From NCBI RefSeq assembly GCF_006376675.1, contig NZ_VEWK01000001.1, positions 434,001-498,000 of the forward strand: 64,000 bases of DNA. Direction: 5' to 3'. The DNA comes from Brucella pecoris (GTDB lineage Bacteria > Pseudomonadota > Alphaproteobacteria > Rhizobiales > Rhizobiaceae). Shown piece by piece: positions 1 through 11,074 of the stretch (the stretch's first letter is position 1; every line of letters begins with the position of its first letter). A program made the position numbers and the translations under genes. Under the pieces are notes generated by a model, which made no database searches, had not been told where the DNA came from, and was given only the letters and a program-made list of their open reading frames with translations.

Positions 1-624
1 GCGTTGTCCATGCGACAGCCAGTAGATCAGCCAGCCAATGCCGCCCAGAATGGCGATGCCTGCCACAATATCGATTCGGGAATCGATGGCGGAGAGCCAC
101 GGAACATCCTGTGGGTCGATGAGAAGCGCGGCACCAACCATGATGATCAGTGCAAACCAGATCGCGAACCACGATGTTCCGACGATCTTGCCGATATCGG
201 CGAGGCTAACGCCTTCCGCAGCATAGATGCGATAACGCAGAGCGCCACCGGTCAGCAGGGAAAAGCCAAGTGCATTGGAGATCGCATAACCCGCGGCCCC
301 CGCAACTGCAGCAAGGCGACGCGGTATCTGATTGGGCGCGATCGTATCGACCGCCACGACATCGTAGAGTGCAACAGCGGCATAGCTAAGAGCCGTGAAA
401 AACACGGCCAGGCCAAGCGTTGTCCACGAGATGTTGTGGAACGCGGCGAGTGTTTCCGTGCGAGATGTGTGCTGGAGCAGATTTTCTAGCACATAGATCG
501 CAAGTAACGCGATTGCGATACCTGCTATCGGGAACAGAAAATGTTGGTATCGCTTGAACCAACCGGAATGTCTCGTCGACGTTACAGGTGGTGTTGAAGG
601 CACGTCATCATCAATAAGGCTCAT
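1..624 (-). CDS. mprF: MprF/LpiA-like lysylphosphatidylglycerol flippase, N-terminal part (runs off window)
   Basis: The frame is open from an ATG at 624 to the window edge, giving 208 residues of the N-terminus. The visible part is a membrane domain with hydrophobic segments near residues 29-47, 68-88, 103-124 and 150-168. It contains the stretch SNALGFSLLTGGALRYRIY, typical of the YbhN/MprF flippase domain of rhizobial LpiA/MprF proteins. In that family the N-terminal domain flips aminoacylated phosphatidylglycerol and a C-terminal domain synthesises it, giving resistance to cationic peptides and acid. The synthetase half lies outside the window, so a stand-alone YbhN-type flippase cannot be excluded. 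It is divergent from ccdA. Confidence 0.75.
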   Translation of the reverse strand, partial: MSLIDDDVPSTPPVTSTRHSGWFKRYQHFLFPIAGIAIALLAIYVLENLLQHTSRTETLAAFHNISWTTLGLAVFFTALSYAAVALYDVVAVDTIAPNQIPRRLAAVAGAAGYAISNALGFSLLTGGALRYRIYAAEGVSLADIGKIVGTSWFAIWFALIIMVGAALLIDPQDVPWLSAIDSRIDIVAGIAILGGIGWLIYWLSHGQR

Positions 625-803
625 AGGAACATCGTCCGGTTGGAGCAATATATTATAAATCGCGCAATGATCTCGATTTAGGGCGAACTTGTGTTCGAGC
701 GAGATGCCGCATTGAAAATATTCTAAGTAAAGCCGAAGTTGGTCTATATAAGCCTGCGGTTGGGCCGAACCGCAAGTGATTTGATGAATTGAAAGAGGTA
801 TTG

Positions 804-1553
804 GTGCTCGATATTTCATACATGACCGCAGCCGGAGCGGGCGCGTTGTCGTTCCTATCGCCGTGCGTCCTACCGCTTGTGCCTCCCTATCTGTGTTACA
901 TGGCGGGCGTGAGTGTTGAGGATTTCCGCGCAGAGAAAGCGACAGCGGTTGTGGCAGTACCTTCTGCGCGCCGTTCACTCGCCTTTGCGGCAATCTGTTT
1001 TGTTCTCGGTTTCACGACTGTTTTTGTGGCGCTTGGCGCGGGCGCCTCATCGATAGGAGCTTTCCTGCGCGCATGGCAGCAGGAGATAGCAATCGTTGCC
1101 GGTATTGTTATCATACTGATGGGACTGAACTTTCTCGGCATCTTGCGCCTGTCGTTCTTGTCCCGCGAAGCGCGCTTTCAGGCACGTAATGCTCCAGCAT
1201 CGCCGCTTGGAGCCTATATTATGGGCCTCGCATTCGCCTTTGGGTGGACGCCCTGCATCGGACCTGTTCTTGGACCGATCCTGACACTTGCCGGCGGCAG
1301 CAGCACAGTCGGTGAGGGCGCGCTATTGCTGGCGACCTACTCGCTTGGCCTTGGTATTCCGTTTTTGATTGCCGCTCTTTTTTCTGGTGCATTCATGCGG
1401 TTTCTTTCGCGTTTCCGGGTGCATCTCGGCAAGGTGGAGAAAGCTATGGGCGCACTTCTGGTTGCTGCAGGTGTCTTGTTCCTGACTGGTGGCATGCAAT
1501 CCTTCTCGTTCTGGCTGCTCGAAAATTTTCCGGCGCTTGGACGACTAGGTTAG
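804..1553 (+). CDS. ccdA: Cytochrome c biogenesis protein CcdA (thiol-disulfide relay)
   Basis: A polytopic membrane protein of about 249 residues that passes reducing equivalents from cytoplasmic thioredoxin to the periplasm for cytochrome c maturation. The family signature is clear: [15 protein letters not shown] near the N-terminus and [12 protein letters not shown] mid-protein supply the paired cysteines in the two transmembrane halves. I chose the GTG at 804 because a GAAAGAGG Shine-Dalgarno at 791-798 is correctly spaced. An in-frame TTG at 789 would overlap that site. It reads towards glmU but is separated from it by about 80 bases. Confidence 0.9.
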   Translation: MLDISYMTAAGAGALSFLSPCVLPLVPPYLCYMAGVSVEDFRAEKATAVVAVPSARRSLAFAAICFVLGFTTVFVALGAGASSIGAFLRAWQQEIAIVAGIVIILMGLNFLGILRLSFLSREARFQARNAPASPLGAYIMGLAFAFGWTPCIGPVLGPILTLAGGSSTVGEGALLLATYSLGLGIPFLIAALFSGAFMRFLSRFRVHLGKVEKAMGALLVAAGVLFLTGGMQSFSFWLLENFPALGRLG

Positions 1554-1632
1554 AGTTCGACGGCAATCCGTAAGTTTTCATAGATGCTTTGATGTTATGA
1601 GCGAAGATCATCTCAAATTTCTGGACGACACC

Positions 1633-2997
1633 ATGACAGATCGTACCTGCCTTTCCATTGTACTTGCTGCTGGCGAAGGCACACGCATGAAATCCAGCCT
1701 GCCCAAAGTACTGCATCAGGTGGCGGGCTTGCCGCTGGTGTGCCATGTGGTCAAGGCTATCCAGGGGACCGGCAAAGGCGATGTTGCGCTGGTCGTCGGG
1801 CGTGGGGCAGAAGACGTGCGCGGCGCGGTCGAGAAAATCGCAGGTTCGGTCTCCGCATTCGAGCAGACGGAACGCCTTGGTACGGCCCATGCCGCGCTAG
1901 CCGCACGTGAAGCGATTGCAAATGGTTATGACGATTTGCTGATCGTCTTCGGCGATACGCCGCTGATTGAAGCGCAATCACTGCAAGCCGCCCGTGCGCG
2001 CTTAGCCGATGGTGCAGATATCGTGGTGATCGGCTTTCGTCCGGCCAGTCCACATGGTTACGGTCGCCTGATTGAAGAGGGCGACCAGTTGGTTGCCATT
2101 GTCGAGGAAAAAGAAGCCACTGAAGCCCAGAAGCAGATCGGCTTCTGCAATGGTGGTTTAATGGCCGTGCGCGGAAGCGAGGCATTGGCACTGCTGGATG
2201 CAGTTGGAAACGACAATGCCAAGGGCGAATACTACCTGACGGACATTGTAGCCATTGCGCATGACAAGGGCCTCAACGTGACGGCTATCGAAGTGCCGGT
2301 CGACAATGTCATAGGCATCAACAATCGTGTGGAGCTCGCCGAGGCGGAAGCCATCTGGCAGAACCGTAAGCGCCGCGAGATGATGCTGGCCGGTGTGACA
2401 TTGATCGCGCCGGAAACGGTGTTTTTCAGTCACGATACACTGGTCGAGGCCGATGTCATCATCGAACCGAATGTGTTCTTCGGTCCCGGCGTCCATATTG
2501 CATCGGGTGCGCTCATTCATTCCTTCTCGCATATGGAAGGGGCGAATGTCGGCCCCAAGGCTGAAATCGGGCCTTTCGCGCGTTTGCGTCCCGGTGCAAA
2601 GCTCGGTGAAAAAACCAAGGTCGGCAATTTCTGCGAAGTGAAGAATGCCGATGTGCGCAAGGGGGCCAAGATCAATCACCTGACCTATATCGGTGATGCG
2701 ATTGTCGGCGCATCCAGCAATATCGGTGCAGGCACAATCACCTGCAATTACGACGGCTACAACAAATACAAGACGATCATTGGCGAGAACGCATTCATCG
2801 GGTCGAACAGCTCGCTGGTGGCCCCGGTGGAAATCGGCGACAACGCCTATATCGCATCCGGCAGCACCATCACCGACAATGTTCCGGCTGAAGCGCTGGC
2901 ATTTGGTCGCGCGCGACAGGAAACCAAGGAAGGTCGCGGCAAGATCCTGCGGGAGAAGTATGCCGCCATCAAAGCGGCTAAAACCTCATCGAAGTAA
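1633..2997 (+). CDS. glmU: Bifunctional UDP-N-acetylglucosamine pyrophosphorylase / glucosamine-1-phosphate acetyltransferase
   Basis: GlmU makes UDP-GlcNAc for peptidoglycan and lipid A: the C-terminal domain acetylates glucosamine-1-phosphate and the N-terminal domain uridylates the product. The nucleotidyltransferase signature [11 protein letters not shown] is near residue 11. The C-terminal third is a left-handed beta helix of hexapeptide repeats (such as [14 protein letters not shown] and [12 protein letters not shown]) ending in the acetyl-CoA binding region. The length of 454 aa is normal. An in-frame ATG at 1597 would add 12 poorly conserved residues, so I prefer 1633. glmS follows 105 bases downstream on the same strand, so the two steps of amino-sugar supply are adjacent. 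Confidence 0.97.
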   Translation: MTDRTCLSIVLAAGEGTRMKSSLPKVLHQVAGLPLVCHVVKAIQGTGKGDVALVVGRGAEDVRGAVEKIAGSVSAFEQTERLGTAHAALAAREAIANGYDDLLIVFGDTPLIEAQSLQAARARLADGADIVVIGFRPASPHGYGRLIEEGDQLVAIVEEKEATEAQKQIGFCNGGLMAVRGSEALALLDAVGNDNAKGEYYLTDIVAIAHDKGLNVTAIEVPVDNVIGINNRVELAEAEAIWQNRKRREMMLAGVTLIAPETVFFSHDTLVEADVIIEPNVFFGPGVHIASGALIHSFSHMEGANVGPKAEIGPFARLRPGAKLGEKTKVGNFCEVKNADVRKGAKINHLTYIGDAIVGASSNIGAGTITCNYDGYNKYKTIIGENAFIGSNSSLVAPVEIGDNAYIASGSTITDNVPAEALAFGRARQETKEGRGKILREKYAAIKAAKTSSK

Positions 2998-3102
2998 ATC
3001 GACTATCTGACGACCCGAGCGAGGATGGCGTGACTTGTCGTTCCGTTCTAGAATCTTTAAACCGGCTGGCAAAAGCAAGCGACCCAGATCTGGAGCAGAT
3101 GC

Positions 3103-4926
3103 ATGTGTGGAATTATCGGTATTATCGGCAAGGATGAAGTCGCGCCGCTTCTGGTCGATGCTCTGAAACGACTGGAATATCGCGGCTACGATTCCGCTGG
3201 TATCGCCACTTTGCAGGGGGGCAAGCTCGACCGTCGCCGTGCGGAGGGCAAGCTGGTCAATCTTGAAAAGCGTCTGGCCGGTGAACCACTTCCCGGTGTG
3301 ATCGGCATTGGTCATACGCGCTGGGCAACACATGGCAAACCAGTAGAACGCAATGCGCATCCGCATGTTACAGAGCGCCTTGCTGTCGTTCATAACGGCA
3401 TTATCGAAAATTTTGCCGAACTGCGCACCATGCTCGAAGCTGAGGGCCGCAAGTTCCAGACCGAAACCGATACCGAAGCTGTTGCCCATCTGGTGACCCG
3501 TGAACTGGATAAGGGCAAGTCGCCGGTTGAAGCCGTGCGCGACTGCCTGCCGCAGCTCCATGGCGCTTTCGCACTCGCCTTCTTGTTCGAAGGTGACGAA
3601 GAGCTCTTGATCGGTGCCCGTCAGGGGCCGCCGCTTGCCGTCGGTTATGGCGAAGGTGAAATGTTCCTTGGCTCTGACGCAATTGCACTGTCGCCTTTCA
3701 CCGACACTATTGCCTATCTCGAAGATGGCGACTGGGCCGTGCTGACGCGCAAGGGTGTGACAGTGTACGACGAAAACAACAACGAAGTTGAGCGCCCGAT
3801 CCAGAAGACGCAGACGGCCAATATGCTCGTCTCCAAGGGTAATCATCGTCACTTCATGCAGAAGGAGATGTTTGAGCAGCCGGAAGTGATCTCTCACACG
3901 CTTGCCAACTATCTCGATTTCACCACCGGCAAGGTGCGTCAGGAAGCTATTGGCGTTGATTTCAGCAAGATCGACCGTCTGACGATTTCCGCCTGTGGTA
4001 CGGCATATTATGCCGCCTCAGTTGCCAAATACTGGTTCGAACAGATTGCGCGCTTGCCGGTCGATAGCGATATCGCTTCCGAATACCGTTATCGCGAAAT
4101 GCCTTTGTCGAAGGATTCGCTTGCAATTTTCGTATCGCAGTCGGGCGAAACAGCGGATACGCTGGCGTCGCTGCGTTACTGCAAGTCGCAAGGGCTGAAG
4201 ATTGCTTCCATCGTCAACGTAACCGGCTCGACCATCGCGCGTGAATCCGATGCCGTGTTCCCGACGCTCGCCGGCCCAGAAATCGGCGTTGCCTCTACGA
4301 AGGCTTTCACCTGCCAGCTTTCGGCCATGGCATCGCTGGTCATCGCAGCCGCCAAGGCGCGCGGCACGATTGACGATGCGCGCGAACAGGAACTGGTACG
4401 CCAGCTTTCCGAAGCGCCGCGTTTCCTCAATCAGGTGCTGAAGCTGGAAGACCAGATCGCTGCGGTCTGCCATGAACTCGCCAAGGTCAATCATGTGCTT
4501 TATCTGGGTCGTGGCACGTCTTTCCCGCTCGCCATGGAAGGCGCACTGAAGCTCAAGGAAATCTCCTATATTCACGCCGAAGGCTATGCTGCTGGCGAGT
4601 TGAAGCACGGACCGATTGCTCTTATCGACGAAACCATGCCAGTGATTGTCATTGCACCGTCCGATCGTCTTTATGAAAAGACCGTCTCCAACATGCAGGA
4701 AGTCGCAGCACGCGGTGGTCGCATCATTCTGATCACCGACAAGAAGGGGGCAGCAAGCGCCAGCGTCGATACGATGGCAACCATCGTTCTGCCGGATGTA
4801 CCGGAATTCATCACGCCGCTTGTCTATGCACTGCCGATCCAGATGCTGGCCTATCACACTGCTGTCCTGATGGGCACAGATGTCGATCAGCCCCGCAATC
4901 TGGCAAAATCGGTTACGGTTGAATAA
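3103..4926 (+). CDS. glmS: Glutamine--fructose-6-phosphate aminotransferase (isomerizing)
   Basis: This enzyme converts fructose-6-phosphate and glutamine to glucosamine-6-phosphate, the first step of the hexosamine pathway. It starts MCGIIG, so the catalytic N-terminal cysteine is exposed after Met removal. The class II glutaminase domain (residues 1 to about 220) contains GHTRWATHGKP. Two SIS sugar isomerase domains follow (SACGTAYYAA, VSQSGETADT, LGRGTSFPLAMEGALKLKEISY). The protein ends in KSVTVE, the conserved C-terminus. The length of 607 aa is normal. No glmS ribozyme is apparent in the 105-base leader. A strong terminator follows directly. Confidence 0.98.
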   Translation: MCGIIGIIGKDEVAPLLVDALKRLEYRGYDSAGIATLQGGKLDRRRAEGKLVNLEKRLAGEPLPGVIGIGHTRWATHGKPVERNAHPHVTERLAVVHNGIIENFAELRTMLEAEGRKFQTETDTEAVAHLVTRELDKGKSPVEAVRDCLPQLHGAFALAFLFEGDEELLIGARQGPPLAVGYGEGEMFLGSDAIALSPFTDTIAYLEDGDWAVLTRKGVTVYDENNNEVERPIQKTQTANMLVSKGNHRHFMQKEMFEQPEVISHTLANYLDFTTGKVRQEAIGVDFSKIDRLTISACGTAYYAASVAKYWFEQIARLPVDSDIASEYRYREMPLSKDSLAIFVSQSGETADTLASLRYCKSQGLKIASIVNVTGSTIARESDAVFPTLAGPEIGVASTKAFTCQLSAMASLVIAAAKARGTIDDAREQELVRQLSEAPRFLNQVLKLEDQIAAVCHELAKVNHVLYLGRGTSFPLAMEGALKLKEISYIHAEGYAAGELKHGPIALIDETMPVIVIAPSDRLYEKTVSNMQEVAARGGRIILITDKKGAASASVDTMATIVLPDVPEFITPLVYALPIQMLAYHTAVLMGTDVDQPRNLAKSVTVE

Positions 4927-4964
4927 AATCAGCTTGTTACAGCATTTTCTTGATAAGTTCATAG

Positions 4965-4990
4965 AATGGCCGCACCAGCGGCCATTTTTT
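4965..4990. terminator. Rho-independent terminator between glmS and recG
   Basis: A 9-bp stem AATGGCCGC / GCGGCCATT encloses the loop ACCA and is followed on the plus strand by a T run reaching 4990. It lies 38 bases after the glmS stop and touches the recG stop codon on the other strand, so it mainly serves glmS. Confidence 0.9.
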
Positions 4991-7097
4991 ATCCAGCTCG
5001 AAGCAGCCGTATCGCCTCATCGCGTCCAAACAGATAGAGCAGCACACGCAACGCCTGACCACGCTCGGATTCCAGATCGGGATCGCTGGTCAAAACATAG
5101 CGGGCGTCCTTGCGGGCGATTTCCAGAAGATCGCCATGCGCTTCGATGGATGCAAGGCGGAAGCCCGGCGTGCCGGACTGGCGGGTGCCGAGCAACTCAC
5201 CTTCGCCGCGCAATTTCAGATCCTCCTCTGCGATACGGAAACCGTCTTCCGTTTCGCGCATCACTTTCAGTCGCGCTTGACCGATTTCGCCCAGTGGCCC
5301 CTTGTAAAGCAGGAGGCAGGTGGATGGTTTGTCGCCGCGTCCCACGCGCCCGCGCAACTGGTGCAATTGCGACAGGCCGAACCGCTCGGCATGTTCGATG
5401 ACGATGATAGTTGCATCGGGCACGTCCACACCGACTTCAATAACGGTAGTCGCAACCAGAAGCCGTGTTTCGCCCTCCTTGAAGGCACGCATGGCTTCGT
5501 CCTTTTCGGTGCCGCTCATGCGGCCATGGATAAGACCGATGCGGTCGCCGAAGGCGGATTTGAGGCTTTCAAACCGCTCTTCCGCCGATGTCAGCTCAAC
5601 GAGTTCGGATTCTTCCACCAAGGGGCAAATCCAGTAGACTTTCTGGCCTTCCTGCACCGCTTTACGGATGCGCTCCACCAGTTCACCCATGCGCTCCATC
5701 GGCAGAATGGCTGTCGTAATCGGCTGGCGTCCGGCGGGCTTTTCGGTCAGCTTGGAAACGTCCATGTCACCGAAGGCGGTCAGAACCAGCGTGCGCGGGA
5801 TTGGGGTTGCTGTCATCACCAGCATATCGGGGGCCGAGCCCTTTGCGGTCAGCATCAGGCGTTGATGCACGCCGAAGCGGTGCTGCTCGTCGATGATGAC
5901 TAGAACGAGGTCGTGATACTCAACCTTTTCCTGAAACAGGGCGTGCGTGCCGATGACAATATCGATCTCGCCATTCTTCAAGCCTTCCAGCACGGCATTC
6001 CGGTCGCGACCTTTTTCGCGGCCAGTCAGTAGGGCGGCTTTCAGCCCGGCTTTTTCGGCAAGCGGCGCGATGGTCGCGAAATGCTGACGAGCAAGCACTT
6101 CGGTCGGCGCCATGAGGGCGGATTGTCCGCCGGATTCCGCAGCATGTGCCATGGAGAGCAGACCCACCACCGTTTTGCCCGATCCGACATCGCCCTGCAA
6201 AAGCCGCAACATGCGCTCCGGTGATTTGAGGTCTGCGATGATTTCGCGAACGGCCTGATCCTGTCCCTTGGTCAAACGATAGGGCAGGTGGCGCATGATC
6301 TCGGTTACGATACGCCCGTTGCCGTCCAGCGGACGACCCGACAATCGGCGTGTCTTGGCACGCACGAGGGCAAGGGCGAGTTGGCCAGCCAGAAATTCAT
6401 CATAAGCCAGCCTGCGCCGCGTGATGCCTTCAAGCGCAATGTCGGACGGATCTTCCGGCTGGTGCAAAGTGTTGAGTGCATCCTGGAAGCCTGGAAAACG
6501 CTCGCGCGCCAATAACGGGCCGTCTATCCATTCCGGTAGAGGGGGAACGCGTGTCAGCGCTTCCTTGACGGCTCGCCCCAGTGTTTTTGGCGAGAGGCCA
6601 GCCGTCAGCGGATAGACCGGCTCGACCATCGGCAGATTGGCGGCATCTTCGATACTCGCAATATAGTCCGGATGCACCATGGAGGCGCGCCCGTTGAACC
6701 ATTCCACCTTGCCGGACACGATGACGGTTTCGCCTTCGGGTAGCATCTTGTGCAGCCATGGCAATTGCGCATGGAAGAAAGTCAGCGCAATCTCTCCGGT
6801 GTCGTCGTGGGCGAAGACGCGATGCGGGACATTTCCTCTGCCGGGCGGTGGGGGCTGGTGTTGATCGACCACCACTTCCAGCGTCACAATGGCGACTTCC
6901 TGCGCCAGCGCAATGCCGGGGCGGTTGCGCCGGTCGATGACGCTGTTCGGCGGCAGGAACAGAAGCTGGCCGACTTTCGGTTCCGCGCCGGGCACTTCGG
7001 TGCCCAGAAGTTTACCAAGCAAAACCGCCACCTTCGGGCCAATGCCAGAAAGCGAACGGACGGAAGCAAAAAACGGATCGAGCATGGATGGACGCAT
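4989..7097 (-). CDS. recG: ATP-dependent DNA helicase RecG
   Basis: RecG is a superfamily 2 helicase that remodels stalled replication forks and Holliday junctions. The N-terminal wedge/OB domain contains PLSGIGP-like SLSGIGPKVA. The helicase core shows Walker A GDVGSGKT, the DEAH-box variant DEQH, TATPIPRT, and the C-terminal RGRVGRGD motif. The length from the chosen ATG (7097, MRPSMLDPFF) is 702 aa, normal for the family. Start codons at 7133, 7109 and 7085 are alternatives. It converges with glmS and is divergent from sdhE. Confidence 0.96.
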   Translation of the reverse strand: MRPSMLDPFFASVRSLSGIGPKVAVLLGKLLGTEVPGAEPKVGQLLFLPPNSVIDRRNRPGIALAQEVAIVTLEVVVDQHQPPPPGRGNVPHRVFAHDDTGEIALTFFHAQLPWLHKMLPEGETVIVSGKVEWFNGRASMVHPDYIASIEDAANLPMVEPVYPLTAGLSPKTLGRAVKEALTRVPPLPEWIDGPLLARERFPGFQDALNTLHQPEDPSDIALEGITRRRLAYDEFLAGQLALALVRAKTRRLSGRPLDGNGRIVTEIMRHLPYRLTKGQDQAVREIIADLKSPERMLRLLQGDVGSGKTVVGLLSMAHAAESGGQSALMAPTEVLARQHFATIAPLAEKAGLKAALLTGREKGRDRNAVLEGLKNGEIDIVIGTHALFQEKVEYHDLVLVIIDEQHRFGVHQRLMLTAKGSAPDMLVMTATPIPRTLVLTAFGDMDVSKLTEKPAGRQPITTAILPMERMGELVERIRKAVQEGQKVYWICPLVEESELVELTSAEERFESLKSAFGDRIGLIHGRMSGTEKDEAMRAFKEGETRLLVATTVIEVGVDVPDATIIVIEHAERFGLSQLHQLRGRVGRGDKPSTCLLLYKGPLGEIGQARLKVMRETEDGFRIAEEDLKLRGEGELLGTRQSGTPGFRLASIEAHGDLLEIARKDARYVLTSDPDLESERGQALRVLLYLFGRDEAIRLLRAG

Positions 7098-7247
7098 GGC
7101 GGCGAGCATTAACTGCTTCGCTGTCAGGTGCAAGCCTGAGCCATCATCTTTTCGTGCTCTTTTTGTTCTTGCCTGATAAACAGGTTCCCTGTTCGGTCCC
7201 AGATGCTATATACCGGCAGCGATTTGAATAAATGGAGCGGTTCCGAC

Positions 7248-7535
7248 ATGACTGGCAGCACACTTGCGACGGGAAATCTGGATGTACGGCGTCGCAAGCT
7301 TTTGTTTCGCGCCTGGCATCGCGGCATGCGCGAGATGGATTTGATTTTGGGCCAATATGCGGATGAGTATATTGCCAGCTTCACCGATGCCCAGTTGGAT
7401 GAATTCGAACAAATTCTGGAAGTGCTGGACCGTGATCTTCTCAAATGGGTGACAGGTGAAAGCCCTATCCCAGCAGAACATGACACGCCGCTTTTCCGCG
7501 ATATCGTCGCTTTCCGTGACCGCATAGAGTTTTAA
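7248..7535 (+). CDS. sdhE: FAD assembly factor SdhE (succinate dehydrogenase assembly factor 2 family)
   Basis: A small cytoplasmic protein of 95 aa. SdhE/Sdh5 proteins promote covalent flavinylation of succinate dehydrogenase SdhA. The family core RRKLLFRAWHRGMREMD contains the conserved RG(M)xE patch required for flavinylation, followed by the acidic DEFEQILEVLDRDL helix. I used the ATG at 7248, with GGAG about 10 bases upstream, because the 15 residues before it do not resemble the family. mfd starts 8 bases after the stop, so the two are probably cotranscribed. Confidence 0.93.
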   Translation: MTGSTLATGNLDVRRRKLLFRAWHRGMREMDLILGQYADEYIASFTDAQLDEFEQILEVLDRDLLKWVTGESPIPAEHDTPLFRDIVAFRDRIEF

Positions 7536-7543
7536 AAAAATCC

Positions 7544-10500
7544 ATGCCCGTTTTCAGCAAATTTGGTCTCAAGCCCAGTACGGATACGAAAGTCGGACGC
7601 CACATCGTCATTGATGGTGTTGCCGATGGCTTCGAGGCGTTCTGTCTCGCGCGTCTGGCGGATGAGATCGGTGAACGCGGGCCTATCATGTATATCGTGC
7701 GCGACGGGCAGCGCATTGCCGATCTGGAGCAGGTGTTAAGCTTTGTCGCACCCGACATGCCGGTGCTGCATCTGCCTGCCTGGGATTGCTTACCCTATGA
7801 CCGTGTATCGCCGGGTGCCGACGCATCGGCGCGCAGGCTGACTGCGCTTGGTGCTTTGGCGGCACTCAAGAAGACACCGCATCCCGCCATTGTTCTCACC
7901 ACGGCCAATGCCGTGCTGCAAAAACTGCCGCCACAGGCGGCAATTGCCGAACAGGTGATTTCGGCGCGTCCGGGCAACCAGCTTGATATGAACGATCTGG
8001 CTTCAAGGCTAGAGCGCAACGGCTTCGAGCGTGTGTCAACCGTGCGCGATATTGGCGAATTCGCTGTGCGTGGCGGTATTCTCGATCTTTACGCTCCCGG
8101 CGCGGAAGAGCCGCTGCGGCTTGATTTTTTCGGCGATACGCTGGAAACGATACGCGCCTTTGATCCCGCTTCGCAGCGCACCACGGGCACACGCAAGGAA
8201 TTTGTGCTTCAGCCGATGAGCGAAATCACGCTCTCGCCGGATATGATCAGCCGTTTCCGCAAGAATTACGTGGCGATGTTCGGCGCGCCGCAGCGTGACG
8301 ATGCACTGTATCAGGCGATCAGCGAAGGCCGCCGTTTTGCCGGTATGGAACACTGGCTGCCGCTGTTCTACGATCATCTGGAAACAGTTTTCGACCATGC
8401 GGGCGGTATGCCAGTGGTGTTCGACCATCTGGTGCATGAAGCGCTGACCGAGCGCCACACCATGGTGGTGGACCATTACGAGGCCCGGCTGCGTCAGGCC
8501 GAAGGCAAGGAAGCCGGTAGCGATGCCGTTCCCTATAAGCCAGTCAAGCCGGAGACACTCTATCTCACGCCGCAAGCGGTCGAGGATGCCGTACAGGCGA
8601 GTAGGCTTCGCATAGACCTCACGCCCTTTGGCGCTCCGGAAGCATCGAACCGCACCATTGTTCATGCCGATGCGCATAAGGGCCGCAACTTTGCCGAGGA
8701 ACGTGCTGCAACCGACGTGAACCTGTTCGAGGCAGCGGTGAAGCACATTGCCGATCTGCGCGCCTCCGGCAAGAAGGTGCTGGTTGCCGCCTGGACGGAA
8801 GGCTCGCTTGACCGTCTGTTGCAGGTTCTCGACGAGCATGGGCTGGAGAAGATCGAGACGGTTGATCGTCTTTCAACCGTCAAGGCGCTGTCGCGTGACA
8901 AGGTGACTGCTGCGGTGCTGGCTGTTGAAAGCGGCTTCGATGCCGGTGATCTCGCAGTCGTTGCCGAACAGGATATTCTGGGCGACCGTCTTATCCGCCG
9001 GTCCAAGCGTCGCAAGCGCGATCAGGATTTTATCTCGGAAGTGGCTTCGTTGACGGCAGGCGACGTCGTCGTCCATGTCGATCACGGTATTGGTCGCTTT
9101 ATCGGCCTCAAGACCATCACGGCAGCAGGCGCGCCGCATGATTGCCTTGAAATCCACTATGCGGGTGATGACCGGCTGTTTCTGCCGGTTGAAAATATCG
9201 AGCTTCTGTCGCGCTACGGTTCTGAAGGCTCCGATGCGGTTCTTGACAAGCTTGGTGGCGGCGCATGGCAAATGCGCAAGGCTAAGCTCAAGAAGCGGTT
9301 GCTTGAGATTGCTGGCCATCTGATCCAGATTGCTGCCGAGCGCCAGATGCGCGGCGCGCCGGTGATGACGCCGCCGGATGGGCTCTATGCTGAATTCTCC
9401 GCGCGTTTTCCATATGACGAGACCGAAGACCAGATGACGGCCATTGAAGCCGTCGCGGATGATCTTGCGGCAGGCAAGCCGATGGATCGCCTGATCTGCG
9501 GCGACGTTGGTTTCGGTAAGACGGAAGTGGCGCTACGCGCCGCTTTCATCGCAGCTCTCAATGGTGTTCAGGTGGCGGTCGTCGTGCCGACGACGCTTCT
9601 GTCGCGCCAGCATTTCAAGACCTTCTCCAAGCGCTTTCACGGCCTGCCGATCAATGTTGCCCATGCTTCGCGGCTGGTCGGCACCAAGGAACTGGCTGCG
9701 ACCAAGAAAGGTTTGGAAGAGGGCACTGTCGATATTGTGGTCGGCACTCATGCGCTGCTCGGCAACTCGATCAAGTTCAAGAATCTCGGCCTGCTCATCA
9801 TCGATGAGGAACAGCATTTTGGTGTAAAACACAAGGAACGGCTCAAGGAACTGAAATCCGATGTGCATGTGCTGACCTTGTCGGCAACGCCGATCCCGCG
9901 CACATTGCAGCTTGCACTGACCGGCGTTCGCGAACTGTCGCTGATCACCACGCCGCCGGTGGATCGCATGGCGGTCCGTACCTTCGTTTCACCGTTCGAT
10001 CCGCTTGTCATTCGAGAAACACTGCTGCGCGAGCGCTATCGCGGCGGCCAGAGCTTCTATGTTTGCCCGCGTATTTCCGATCTGGGGGATATCGAAGAAT
10101 TCCTGAAAGAACACGTGCCGGAACTGAAAGTCGCCGTCGCACATGGCCAGATGGCGCCGGGCGTGCTCGATGACATTATGAACGCCTTCTATGACGGCCA
10201 GTACGACGTGCTGCTTTCCACGACGATCGTGGAATCCGGCCTCGATATTCCGACTGCGAACACGATGATCGTACATCGTGCCGACATGTTCGGTCTGTCA
10301 CAGCTCTATCAGCTCCGCGGCCGTGTCGGACGCTCCAAGCAACGCGCCTTCGCGCTCTTCACGCTTCCGGCGGGCAAGATGCTGACACAGATGGCCGAAC
10401 GCCGTCTCAAGGTGCTGCAATCGCTGGATACGCTTGGCGCAGGCTTCCAGCTCGCCAGCCATGACATGGATATTCGCGGCGCTGGCAATCTGTTGGGCGA

Positions 10501-11056
10501 AGAACAGTCCGGCCATATCAAGGAAGTCGGTTTCGAGCTTTACCAGCAAATGCTGGAAGAGGCCGTTGCGACGCTCAAGGGTTCCGGCGAAGTGGAAGAC
10601 AGCCAGTGGTCGCCGCAGATCGCGATCGGTACCGCCGTGATGATCCCTGAAGCCTATGTGCCCGATTTGCAACTGCGCCTCGGCCTTTATCGCCGCCTTG
10701 CCGATCTGGAAGATCCACAGGATATCGACGCATTTGGCGCAGAACTCATCGACCGCTTCGGCCCGATGCCGGAAGAAGTGCAGCATCTGCTCAAGATCGT
10801 CTACATCAAGGCGCTGTGCCGTCGCGCCAATGTCGAAAAGCTGGATGCTGGCCCGAAGGGCGTCGTCGTCCAGTTTCGTCATGCGACGTTCAACAATCCG
10901 GTCGGTCTGGTGAAGATGATCGGCGAGCAGGGCTCAATGGCGAAGATCAGGCCGGATCAAAGCATTGTATTCATCCGCGACTGGCCGACGCCGGAAAAAC
11001 GTCTCAACGGCGCTGCCGTTATCATGACACAAATGGCGAAAATCGCGGCGGGTTAA
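7544..11056 (+). CDS. mfd: Transcription-repair coupling factor Mfd
   Basis: Mfd displaces RNA polymerase stalled at DNA lesions and recruits UvrA. At 1170 aa it has the expected modules: a UvrB-homology N-terminus ([15 protein letters not shown]), the RNA polymerase-interacting CarD-like domain near residues 500-570 ([16 protein letters not shown]), and a RecG-like translocase with Walker [10 protein letters not shown], the DEEQHFG box, SATPIPRT and RGRVGRS. The C-terminal D7 region follows ([15 protein letters not shown]). It starts 8 bases after sdhE. Confidence 0.98.
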   Translation: MPVFSKFGLKPSTDTKVGRHIVIDGVADGFEAFCLARLADEIGERGPIMYIVRDGQRIADLEQVLSFVAPDMPVLHLPAWDCLPYDRVSPGADASARRLTALGALAALKKTPHPAIVLTTANAVLQKLPPQAAIAEQVISARPGNQLDMNDLASRLERNGFERVSTVRDIGEFAVRGGILDLYAPGAEEPLRLDFFGDTLETIRAFDPASQRTTGTRKEFVLQPMSEITLSPDMISRFRKNYVAMFGAPQRDDALYQAISEGRRFAGMEHWLPLFYDHLETVFDHAGGMPVVFDHLVHEALTERHTMVVDHYEARLRQAEGKEAGSDAVPYKPVKPETLYLTPQAVEDAVQASRLRIDLTPFGAPEASNRTIVHADAHKGRNFAEERAATDVNLFEAAVKHIADLRASGKKVLVAAWTEGSLDRLLQVLDEHGLEKIETVDRLSTVKALSRDKVTAAVLAVESGFDAGDLAVVAEQDILGDRLIRRSKRRKRDQDFISEVASLTAGDVVVHVDHGIGRFIGLKTITAAGAPHDCLEIHYAGDDRLFLPVENIELLSRYGSEGSDAVLDKLGGGAWQMRKAKLKKRLLEIAGHLIQIAAERQMRGAPVMTPPDGLYAEFSARFPYDETEDQMTAIEAVADDLAAGKPMDRLICGDVGFGKTEVALRAAFIAALNGVQVAVVVPTTLLSRQHFKTFSKRFHGLPINVAHASRLVGTKELAATKKGLEEGTVDIVVGTHALLGNSIKFKNLGLLIIDEEQHFGVKHKERLKELKSDVHVLTLSATPIPRTLQLALTGVRELSLITTPPVDRMAVRTFVSPFDPLVIRETLLRERYRGGQSFYVCPRISDLGDIEEFLKEHVPELKVAVAHGQMAPGVLDDIMNAFYDGQYDVLLSTTIVESGLDIPTANTMIVHRADMFGLSQLYQLRGRVGRSKQRAFALFTLPAGKMLTQMAERRLKVLQSLDTLGAGFQLASHDMDIRGAGNLLGEEQSGHIKEVGFELYQQMLEEAVATLKGSGEVEDSQWSPQIAIGTAVMIPEAYVPDLQLRLGLYRRLADLEDPQDIDAFGAELIDRFGPMPEEVQHLLKIVYIKALCRRANVEKLDAGPKGVVVQFRHATFNNPVGLVKMIGEQGSMAKIRPDQSIVFIRDWPTPEKRLNGAAVIMTQMAKIAAG

Positions 11057-11068
11057 ATCGCCGCCTTT
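11045..11068. terminator. Probable terminator hairpin overlapping the mfd stop codon
   Basis: A 6-bp GC-rich stem GCGGCG / CGCCGC with an 8-base loop that includes the mfd TAA, followed by TTTG. The T run is short, so termination may be partial. It sits in the 18-base gap between the convergent mfd and DsbA-family genes. Confidence 0.5.
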
Positions 11069-11074
11069 GTCAGT

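Noticed and set aside
3000-3102. glmS ribozyme in the glmS leader
   Set aside because: The leader is only about 105 bases and has no recognisable ribozyme core. The element is typical of Gram-positive bacteria.
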